Below the pieces are notes generated by a model. It ran no database searches. It had not been told where the DNA came from and saw only the letters and a program-made list of their open reading frames with translations. A stretch of DNA of 64,000 nt, taken from JAVBLF01 sp031553675. Its GTDB lineage: Bacteria > Bacillota > Clostridia > Christensenellales > CALWSW01. The DNA lies in contig JAVBLF010000016.1 of the NCBI GenBank assembly GCA_031553675.1, positions 1-64,000 on the forward strand. The letters run 5' to 3'. The position numbers were made by a program, and so were the translations under genes. Positions 23,889 to 31,043 of the stretch are shown here, piece by piece (the stretch's first letter is position 1; every line of letters starts with the position of its first letter).

Positions 23889-26104
23889 TGGACGAACGCT
23901 ACGAATTGAAGCCGAATGAGAGGCTGGACGTCGAAGAGCTTTTGACTGGCCTTGAAAATTACCACCCCAAGCGCCGCGGCTGGACCTGGCGCAAGCCGGT
24001 CAAGAACCTCCAGATGGGGCCCTTTACCTACCAGGATTGCTCAGAACCGCTCAAGGACGGCGTGCCGCTGCTAGCAGCCCACAACTTCGACGGCATCGAT
24101 CCGCAGCCCGGCCCCGTCATCACGACGGAGATCGCTTCGGGACGCTTTGAAGACGACATCCGCCGCATGCGCATGGCCGCCCACCACGGCGCCGACCACA
24201 TCATGGTCATCCGCACGGCCGGTCAATCCCACTTCGACGGCCTGATCGAAGGAACGCCCCAGGGCGTTGGCGGCGTGCCGATTACGCGCAAACAGGTTCG
24301 CGCCCAGCGCCGCGCGCTCGACCTGATCGAAGAAGAAGTCGGTCGTCCGATCAACTACCACTCCTACGTTTCGGGCGTCGCGGGCCCCGACGTCGCCGTT
24401 ATGTTCGCCGAAGAAGGCGTCAACGGCTGCCACCAGGATCCGCAATACAACGTCATCTACCGCAACATCAACATGGTGCGTTCTTTCGTCGATGCCTGCG
24501 AATCGAAACAGGTCATCGCGTGGAGCGGCATGGCGCAGATCGACGGCGCACACAACGCCAACGCCACCAGCCGCGAAGCTTGGAAGGTCATGCCCGAGCT
24601 GATGGTGCAGCACGCGATCAACGCGATCTTCTCGCACAAGGTCGGCATCGCGAAGGAAAACATCTGCCTGTCGACCGTTCCGCCGACCTCGACGCCCGCG
24701 CCCTGCATCCACATGGATCTGCCCTACGCCGTGGCGCTGCGCGAACTCTTCGAAGGCTACCGCATGCGCGCCCAGATGCACACGAAGTACATCGAAGCCA
24801 GCACCCGCGACGCGACCGTCACACACGTGCTGAACATGATGATCTCGAAGCTGACGAGCGCCGACATCCAGTCGACCATCACGCCCGACGAAGGCCGCAA
24901 CGTGCCGTGGCACATCTACAACATCGAGGCCTGCGACACCGCCAAGCAGTCGCTCGTCGGCATGGATGGCCTCATGGACATGGTCGAGCTGAAAAAGGAA
25001 GGCTACCTGCGCGACACCGCCCGCGAGCTCAAAGAGCGCGCCGTGCTCTTCCTCGAAGAGATGATCGAAAAGGGCGGCTACTTCAAGGCCGTCGAAGAGG
25101 GCTTTTTCGTCGATTCGGGCTGCTACCCCGAACGCAACGGCGACGGCATCGTCCGCACGATCGACGGCGGTGTCGGCGCGGGCAGCGTCATCGCGCGCGA
25201 AAAGGATTACATGGCTCCCGTTACGGCCCACTACGGCTACAACAACGTCGCCCAGTACGACGCGAGCGCCGAAAGCGATCCGTCCAAACTGATCGACGGC
25301 TGCACGCTCGAATGCCCAGACAAGATCGTCTTCATCGACGAGCTCGACGAGGTTGACAACGCTGCCGTCCGCATGGACGAAGTGATCGACTTCGTGCGTG
25401 GCAAGAAGCTCAAGCCCGAGATGGAGTGGATGGCCGACGGCACGATCCTCTTCACGATGTTCTTCCCGACCGATCGCCGCCACGCCGAGGCTGCCGCGCT
25501 CGAAACCGCCAAGCGCATGGGCCTGGTCGACGCCGAAGTCATCAGCCGCGAGATCATGCACCAGGCTGAGGGCACGCGCATCGAACTGAAGGCGAAAGTC
25601 ACTTTCGATCTCGACCCCGACGCGCTCGTGATCCCCGAAGAGCCCGAAATCATGAGCGCCGACGAGATCCGCGCTGCCATCGAAGCCAAGCCCATGACCG
25701 TCGTCTGCGGTACGGTCGGACAAGACGAGCACTCGGTCGGCCTGCGCGAGATCATCGACATCAAACACGGCGGCATCGAGGGCTTCGGCATCAAGGTGCA
25801 CTACCTCGGCACGTCGGTTCCGGTCGAAAAGCTGGTCAACGCCGCCATCGAGCTGAACGCCGACGCCATCCTCGCCTCGACGATCATCAGCCACGACGAC
25901 ATTCACTACAAAAACATCGCCGGTATCGACCGCATCGCCAAGGAAATGGGCGTCCGCGACAAGCTGATCTTCGCCGCGGGCGGCACCCAGGTCACGCCCG
26001 ACCTCGCCGTCCAGGCTGGCGCCGATGCCGGGTTCACGCGCGGCCACAAGGGCGTCCACGTCGCCTCTTTCCTGGTCAAGCGTCGGAACGAGCTCCAAGG
26101 CTAG
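23888..26104 (+). CDS. oraE: D-ornithine 4,5-aminomutase, large subunit
   Basis: OraE is the catalytic B12/PLP subunit, here 738 residues. The N-terminal TIM-barrel region includes GRPINYHSYVSGVAGPDVAV. The C-terminal Rossmann-type cobalamin domain carries the base-off motif DEHSVG (DxHxxG) near residue 618. The PLP-binding lysine expected from the characterised clostridial enzyme corresponds to Lys636 in GFGIKVHYLGTSVP. ATG 23888 or the GTG three bases before could start it; GGAGG is upstream. Cobalamin supply genes are not in the window. Confidence 0.96.
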   Translation: MDERYELKPNERLDVEELLTGLENYHPKRRGWTWRKPVKNLQMGPFTYQDCSEPLKDGVPLLAAHNFDGIDPQPGPVITTEIASGRFEDDIRRMRMAAHHGADHIMVIRTAGQSHFDGLIEGTPQGVGGVPITRKQVRAQRRALDLIEEEVGRPINYHSYVSGVAGPDVAVMFAEEGVNGCHQDPQYNVIYRNINMVRSFVDACESKQVIAWSGMAQIDGAHNANATSREAWKVMPELMVQHAINAIFSHKVGIAKENICLSTVPPTSTPAPCIHMDLPYAVALRELFEGYRMRAQMHTKYIEASTRDATVTHVLNMMISKLTSADIQSTITPDEGRNVPWHIYNIEACDTAKQSLVGMDGLMDMVELKKEGYLRDTARELKERAVLFLEEMIEKGGYFKAVEEGFFVDSGCYPERNGDGIVRTIDGGVGAGSVIAREKDYMAPVTAHYGYNNVAQYDASAESDPSKLIDGCTLECPDKIVFIDELDEVDNAAVRMDEVIDFVRGKKLKPEMEWMADGTILFTMFFPTDRRHAEAAALETAKRMGLVDAEVISREIMHQAEGTRIELKAKVTFDLDPDALVIPEEPEIMSADEIRAAIEAKPMTVVCGTVGQDEHSVGLREIIDIKHGGIEGFGIKVHYLGTSVPVEKLVNAAIELNADAILASTIISHDDIHYKNIAGIDRIAKEMGVRDKLIFAAGGTQVTPDLAVQAGADAGFTRGHKGVHVASFLVKRRNELQG

Positions 26105-26110
26105 GGAACG

Positions 26111-26165
26111 TTGGGGCGCTGCCCCAACCCCCGCTCAAGGAGCAAGCCCCTTGAGAATCCCTATT
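26111..26165 (+). repeat. two-hairpin intergenic element, copy B
   Basis: Stem 1 TTGGGGC/GCCCCAA (26111-26127, loop GCT), linker CCCCCG, stem 2 CTCAAGG/CCTTGAG (26134-26155), then AATCCCTATTTGG. It lies between oraE and the GlmL-type gene and has the same architecture as copies A and C. Confidence 0.8.
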
Positions 26166-26193
26166 TGGAAGCATTGAGAATGGGGGATTCCCT

Positions 26194-27561
26194 ATGTACA
26201 TCGATTTACTGGTTGCGGAGATCGGCTCGACGACGACGGTCGTCAACGCGTTCTCCGGCATCGAAACGCCCTGCCCGCGCTTTGTCGGGCAGGGACAGGC
26301 CCCGACGAGCGTGCTGGCGGGTGACGTCCGCGTCGGGCTGAACGAGGCGATAGAGGACCTGCGGCAGACGCTCCAGGCAGACGCGATCGAGTACGGGCAA
26401 ATGCTCGCGACCTCGAGCGCCGCCGGTGGCTTGCGCATGAGCGTCCACGGCCTCGTCTTCGACATGACGGCGCGCGCCGGACGCGAAGCCGCCCTCGGCG
26501 CAGGCGCCAACATCCGCATGATCACGGCAGGCAAGCTCACGGAGACCGATCTCCGTGAGCTTGAGGCCGTTTCGCCCAACCTCATCTTGCTGGCCGGTGG
26601 CACGGACTACGGCGAACGCGAGACGGCCGTCTACAACGCACGCATGATCGCGACGCTGAAAGGCTGTCCGCCGGTGATCTACGCCGGAAACATCCAGTGC
26701 CAAGCCGAGATCAAAGTCATCTTGGGCGAGGCGGGCATCCGCCACTACATCGAGGAAAACGTGTACCCACGGCTCGACGAACTCAACATCGAGCCCGTCC
26801 GCAGGCGGATCCACGACGCGTTCGAGGAGCACATCATCCACGCGCCCGGCATGGAAGGCATCCGCGATCTCGTCACGGGCGCCATCCTGCCGACGCCCGG
26901 CGCTGTGATGGAATCGGCCCGCCTGCTGTACGGCATGGTGGGGGATCTCGTCGTCGTGGACGTCGGCGGCGCGACGACCGACGTTCACTCGGTCGCCGAC
27001 GGCTCGGAGGAGATATCGCTTCTGCAAATCGCACCCGAACCCAAGGCGAAACGGACGGTCGAGGGGGATCTCGGCGTCTACGTCAATGCAAACAGCCTCG
27101 CCAAGGCCGTCGGTCTAGGCGTGCTCGAAAAGGAATCCGGTGTGGACGTCGAAGCGGTGCTTGCGAACTTCGAGCCCATCCCGCGGGGCGAAGATCAGCG
27201 CAAGCTCACCCAGCGCCTGGCCTACCACGCCGCGGCGATCGCCCTCAAGCGCCACGCAGGCCGTCTGCGTCATACCTACGGCGCGACAGGGCGGCGCACC
27301 TGGGCCGAGGGCAAGGACTTAAGCTGCGCGAGATGGCTCGTCGCGACGGGCGGCGCGCTGACGCGTCTCCCCGGGCGCGAGGCGATCTTGCGCGAACTCT
27401 GCGATCTGAACGCGTCGGGCACGCTGCTCTTTCCCAAGCCGGGCAGCATGCGCGTGCTCGAAGACGCGCCCTACATCATGGCGTCGCTCGGCGTCATCTC
27501 CAAGACGTATCCCGAAGCGGCGCGCGCTCTGCTTCGCGGCGCGTTGGGATTGCCAACCTAA
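26194..27561 (+). CDS. GlmL/MutL-type mutase-associated ATPase
   Basis: This 455-residue ASKHA-fold protein has the phosphate motifs EIGSTTT at residue 9 and VVVDVGGATTDVHS near residue 250. It also has LLAGGTDYGERETAVYNARMIA and the C-terminal VATGGALTRLPG of the GlmL/MutL family. Such proteins sit beside B12-dependent aminomutases and glutamate mutase and are thought to reactivate or chaperone them. Here it lies between oraE and orr, so its client is most likely the ornithine aminomutase. RBS GGGGGA is weak. The exact biochemical role is not established. Confidence 0.9.
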   Translation: MYIDLLVAEIGSTTTVVNAFSGIETPCPRFVGQGQAPTSVLAGDVRVGLNEAIEDLRQTLQADAIEYGQMLATSSAAGGLRMSVHGLVFDMTARAGREAALGAGANIRMITAGKLTETDLRELEAVSPNLILLAGGTDYGERETAVYNARMIATLKGCPPVIYAGNIQCQAEIKVILGEAGIRHYIEENVYPRLDELNIEPVRRRIHDAFEEHIIHAPGMEGIRDLVTGAILPTPGAVMESARLLYGMVGDLVVVDVGGATTDVHSVADGSEEISLLQIAPEPKAKRTVEGDLGVYVNANSLAKAVGLGVLEKESGVDVEAVLANFEPIPRGEDQRKLTQRLAYHAAAIALKRHAGRLRHTYGATGRRTWAEGKDLSCARWLVATGGALTRLPGREAILRELCDLNASGTLLFPKPGSMRVLEDAPYIMASLGVISKTYPEAARALLRGALGLPT

Positions 27562-27637
27562 CGGCGATTCCCCGCTGGGGATATGCCGAATGAATACGGC
27601 CGGAGCTCTTTCGGCCATGTACAAGGAGGAGCGCACG

Positions 27638-28786
27638 GTGAATCCGAGGCTCAACATCGATCTCAGCAAATTTGCGCACAATGCGGCAGCCCTTTGCAAG
27701 CACTGCCACGCAGTGGGCATCAGCGTTGCCGCCGTGACGAAAGTGTACTGTGCGGACCGCCGCATGCTCGATGTGCTGGTCGCTTCGCCGGTCGATTACC
27801 TGGCCGACTCGCGCATCGAGAACATCGAGAGCTATCCCAAGTGCGACAAACCCACGATGCTGCTTCGCCTGCCGACGCCGTCGGAAGCGCTGCGCACGGT
27901 TCGAGCCTGCGACATCAGCCTCAATTCGGAGCTCGCGACCATCCAAAAGCTCGCCGAAGCCGCCGCATCGATCGGCAAGACCCACGGCATCGTGATGATG
28001 GTGGATGTCGGCGATCTGCGCGAGGGGATCTACTTCGACAACGAAGAACTGATCGTTCGGACGATCGAGTACATCCTGTCGCATAAGAGCCTGCGCATGG
28101 AAGGCATGGGCTTGAATTTGACCTGTTACGGCTCGGTCATCCCGACGAAAGAGAACCTCAGCCGCCTCTGCGACATGGCCAAGCGCGTCGAGGCGCGCTT
28201 TGGGATCGAGCTGCCGATCATTTCGGGCGGCAATTCGAGCACACTCTACCTGCTCGAAGGCAGCGACATGCCTTGGGACATCAACAACCTCCGCATCGGC
28301 GAGGCGATGATCCGCGGCATCGAGACGGCTTACACCCAGCCGCTTCCCATGCTGCGCCAAGACGTCGTCACGCTGGAGGCCGAGATCATCGAATTGCAAT
28401 CCAAACCCTCCATGCCCGACGGGTTGATCGGCGTCAATGCGTTCGGCGAGAGCGAGACCTACGTCGATCGCGGACGACGCCTGCGCGCGATCGTCGCAGT
28501 GGGGCGGCAGGATACCGACCACGAAGGATTGAACTGCCTGGAGCCGGGCGTCGAAGTGGTCGGCGCAAGCTCCGATCACCTGATCGTCGATGTCACCGAC
28601 GCGCGCGAAACGCTGGTCGTCGGCGATACGCTGCACTTTTCCATGTCATACGGCGCGATCCTGCGCGGCTTTACCAGCCCATATGTCGAGCGCGATTACC
28701 ACACCGAAGAGGGCGAAGAGGCTGCGCTCGATTTCCTTGCGATGGACGACGACACGCTGCTGCGCCAGCTCGCCGCCAACGGTTGA
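27638..28786 (+). CDS. orr: ornithine racemase
   Basis: Orr converts L-ornithine to D-ornithine, the true substrate of OraSE, using PLP on an alanine-racemase-type barrel. The 382-residue product has the PLP lysine in VAAVTKVYCAD near residue 36. RIENIESY and MMVDVGDLREG follow, then ISGGNSSTLYLLEG and LRIGEAMIRGIET, as in the family. I start at GTG 27638, eight bases after AAGGAGGAG; the longer ATG frame at 27590 has no ribosome site. It closes the operon; a hairpin follows at 28842. Confidence 0.93.
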   Translation: MNPRLNIDLSKFAHNAAALCKHCHAVGISVAAVTKVYCADRRMLDVLVASPVDYLADSRIENIESYPKCDKPTMLLRLPTPSEALRTVRACDISLNSELATIQKLAEAAASIGKTHGIVMMVDVGDLREGIYFDNEELIVRTIEYILSHKSLRMEGMGLNLTCYGSVIPTKENLSRLCDMAKRVEARFGIELPIISGGNSSTLYLLEGSDMPWDINNLRIGEAMIRGIETAYTQPLPMLRQDVVTLEAEIIELQSKPSMPDGLIGVNAFGESETYVDRGRRLRAIVAVGRQDTDHEGLNCLEPGVEVVGASSDHLIVDVTDARETLVVGDTLHFSMSYGAILRGFTSPYVERDYHTEEGEEAALDFLAMDDDTLLRQLAANG

Positions 28787-28841
28787 AAGGCACGCGGGTT
28801 TCGCAAACACGAAACGTAGACCGCCATCCAGCCATGAAACG

Positions 28842-28874
28842 AAGGGACGCCTCAGTTGAGCGCGTCCCTTTCTG
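28842..28874 (+). terminator. terminator after orr
   Basis: AAGGGACGC pairs with GCGTCCCTT around an 11-base loop, followed by a short T-rich tail. Confidence 0.65.
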
Positions 28875-28894
28875 TGTCGCTGCCGACGACGTTG

Positions 28895-28903
28895 TGGTAT
28901 AAT
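28895..28903 (+). promoter_or_regulatory. extended -10 promoter of selD
   Basis: TGGTATAAT (TG-N-TATAAT) lies about 70 bases before the selD start. No clear -35 box is seen, which is common for extended -10 promoters. Confidence 0.6.
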
Positions 28904-28973
28904 GCAGGAAATGCCGTTTGCGGCCACCCGGTGGGTTGGGCGCATTTTTGGCTTTGAAGGGAGGGGATGCGCG

Positions 28974-30011
28974 ATGGCAGAAAGTGTGCGCTTGACGCAG
29001 ATGGCCAAAAGCGCCGGGTGAGCGGCCAAAATAGGACCGGGCGTCCTATCGGAACTTTTGGCGGGCATGCCGCGCGTCGCGGACGATCGCTTGATCGTCG
29101 GCTTCGACACGTCGGACGATGCCTGCGTCTACAAAGTACGGGACGATTTGGCCGTCGTGCAGACGGTTGACTTCTTCCCGCCCGTCGTCGATGATCCCTA
29201 CCTCTTCGGCCAAATCGCGGCGGCAAACGCCCTGAGCGATGTCTACGCCATGGGGGGCGCGCCTTCGATTGCGATGAACTTGTTTTGCTTTCCGGCCTGT
29301 CTCGATGCGTCGATCCCCAAAGCCATCCTCGCGGGTGGGGCGGACAAGGTGGCGGAAGCGGGCGCCGTGATCGCGGGCGGACACTCGATCGACGACGAGA
29401 CGGTCAAATACGGCCTCTGCGTGACAGGTTTTTTGCATCCTGACGACGTGATCACGAACGGTGCCGCCCAAGAGGGGGACGTTCTCGTTTTGACGAAACC
29501 GCTGGGGACCGGTCTTTTGACGACGGCGATCAAGGCGGGTCTTTTGGGCGTGGAGGAAGCCGATGCTGTCGGGCGCTTGATGGCGACGCTCAACCGAGGC
29601 GCGCGCGACGCCATGGTCGCGATCGGCGCGAACGCCTGTACCGACGTGACCGGTTTCGGTTTGCTGGGGCATGCGGGCGAAATGGCCGACGCGAGCGGGC
29701 TGACGGTCGCGATCGATCTCGCGGCACTGCCCCTTTTGCCGCGTGCGAAGGACATGGCGCTCGAAGGCATCGTGCCGGGGGGAACCTACCGCAATTTCGA
29801 TTACCTCAAAGCGAGGATCGACGCTGCGCCGCACGTCGCGCAGTGGCAGATCGACCTCGCCTGCGATCCGCAGACGGCGGGCGGCCTATTGATCGCGCTG
29901 CCGGAAAAGAGGGCAGGGGAGCTGCTTCGCCGCCTGGAAGGACAGACGCCGTGCGCGGCCGTCGTCGGACAGCTTCTCGCGCGGAAAGACGCGGCGATCC
30001 AGCTGCGTTGA
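28974..30011 (+). CDS. selD: selenophosphate synthetase, selenocysteine-containing
   Basis: SelD makes selenophosphate from selenide and ATP, the selenium donor for selenocysteine and selenouridine. Translating from ATG 28974 (GGGAGGGG just upstream) gives MAESVRLTQMAKSAG, then TGA at 29019-29021, then AAKIGPGVLSELL and the whole SelD body: DDACVYKVRDD, QTVDFFPPVVDDPYLFGQIAAAN, GGHSIDDETVKYG, TDVTGFGLLGHA. The TGA aligns with the catalytic Cys17 of E. coli SelD (GAGCGCK), so it should be selenocysteine at residue 16. The second Cys is Ala. Total length is 345 codons. Software treating TGA as stop would start at TTG 29058 and lose the active site. Confidence 0.93.
29019..29061 (+). promoter_or_regulatory. 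SECIS-like element of selD
   Basis: Ten bases after the TGA, ATAGGAC (29031-29037) and GTCCTAT (29043-29049) form a perfect 7-bp stem with loop CGGGC. CCAAA (29026-29030) and TTTGG (29057-29061) can form a lower stem with a bulge. Position and shape fit bacterial SECIS hairpins read by SelB. Confidence 0.75.
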
Positions 30012-30017
30012 ACGGAC

Positions 30018-30043
30018 AAAAAAGCGCCGATCGGCGCTTTTTT
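30018..30043. terminator. terminator after selD
   Basis: AAAAAAGCGCCGA is followed directly by TCGGCGCTTTTTT, a perfect palindrome with T-run. Confidence 0.85.
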
Positions 30044-30141
30044 GGTGTTGTGCGCTTTGCGTTGCGAAACACTTGTGCAAATGCCGTCGGCGGCGTATAC
30101 TGTGGGAAGCCCCACACGTGCATCCATGGACGGAGGATTGT

Positions 30142-30723
30142 ATGAAACAGGGACGCGGGCTTCGAGAGCCCGGCCAGACAACCATTTGGAACGTGCCGAA
30201 CGTATTGACAATGCTTCGTCTCGCGTTGATCGGCGTGTTTTTGTATCTGTTTTGGGTGCCCGGAAACTACAGCGCGGCTTGCGTCGTCTTTCTCGTGGCC
30301 GGCATCACCGACATCGCCGACGGCGCCATCGCGCGCAAGTATGGGCTGACGACCGACTTTGGCAAGCTCATGGATCCCGCCGCCGACAAGCTCATGCTGA
30401 TCGCCGCCTTGATCAGCCTGGTGAGCAAGGGCTTTTTGCCCGCCATCATACTCGTTTTCGTGCTGATCAAAGAGGGCATCATGGTGGTGGCCGCCGCGTT
30501 TTTGTACAAGAAAAAGATCGTCGTTTATGCCAAGGTATTCGGCAAAATTGCGGCTTTCTGCTTCAACGCCGGCGTCGTGTTGACCTTCCTCGGGACGACG
30601 GAGTTTCCCGCCATCATCGCCTACCACGTCGATTGGGTCTTGTTTGGGCTGGCGATCCTCTTCGCCGTGCTGGCTTTCATCCAGTACCTCAACGTCTTCT
30701 GGCGGGAGCGTCACTCGCTTTGA
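30142..30723 (+). CDS. pgsA: phosphatidylglycerophosphate synthase
   Basis: The enzyme joins CDP-diacylglycerol and glycerol-3-phosphate to form phosphatidylglycerol phosphate in the membrane. The 193-residue protein has several hydrophobic segments and the CDP-alcohol phosphotransferase motif DGAIARKYGLTTDFGKLMD followed by PAADK (DGxxARx7-8GxxxDxxxD) near residue 58. NVPNVLTMLRL near the N-terminus is typical of PgsA. ATG 30142 follows GGAGG; the longer frame at 30073 runs through the terminator region. A related CDP-alcohol transferase cannot be fully excluded. Confidence 0.92.
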   Translation: MKQGRGLREPGQTTIWNVPNVLTMLRLALIGVFLYLFWVPGNYSAACVVFLVAGITDIADGAIARKYGLTTDFGKLMDPAADKLMLIAALISLVSKGFLPAIILVFVLIKEGIMVVAAAFLYKKKIVVYAKVFGKIAAFCFNAGVVLTFLGTTEFPAIIAYHVDWVLFGLAILFAVLAFIQYLNVFWRERHSL

Positions 30724-30726
30724 TCG

Positions 30727-30755
30727 TTGACAAGCCTTGCCTTTTGCGCTAACAT
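30727..30755 (+). promoter_or_regulatory. promoter of valS
   Basis: TTGACA (30727-30732) and TAACAT (30750-30755) have a 17-base spacer, directly after pgsA and before the T-box leader. Confidence 0.75.
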
Positions 30756-30789
30756 GGTGAGAACAACGACATAATTTTGTGTTGAAAAA

Positions 30790-30997
30790 GAGGAGAACCG
30801 CGCAGGATCGAAGAGAGGGAGTCCCATGGCTGAAAGGGCTCTCGGTCATCACGCGCGATTCGGGTCGCTTTGGAGCATCGTCGCGTGCGGCGCGCTTTGT
30901 CCCCGTTACCGGACGCGAGTGGAAGGCGCTTTGTCCCTTCAAATAAGGTGGTACCGCGGATGCATTTCGTCCTTATGCGACGAAGTGCTTTTATTTT
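30790..30997 (+). promoter_or_regulatory. T-box leader of valS
   Basis: The T-box sequence AAGGTGGTACCGCG is at about 30944-30958. It is followed by terminator stem GCATTTCGTC/GACGAAGTGC (30962-30988) and a T-rich run. Stem I can be drawn with CGCGC near 30800 pairing GCGCG near 30853. The 3' side of its internal loop holds GGTCATCA, so GTC (Val) at 30845-30847 is the likely specifier. Uncharged tRNA-Val should favour the antiterminator. Confidence 0.92.
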
Positions 30998-31043
30998 GGA
31001 TTCATCATCGCGATTTATCATTGCGCAGTTAGGAGCAGGCATC

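Noticed and set aside
24071..26098. 675-residue minus-strand frame across oraE
   Set aside because: Antisense shadow of a certain gene; no family motif and no ribosome site.
29058..30011. SelD as a 317-residue protein starting at TTG 29058
   Set aside because: This start lacks the catalytic region. In-frame coding with SelD similarity continues upstream through a TGA to a good ribosome site, so a selenocysteine reading is better supported.
30870..31043. N-terminal extension of valS from 30870
   Set aside because: The extension would translate the T-box and its terminator; ATG 31044 has a ribosome site and the normal ValS N-terminus.
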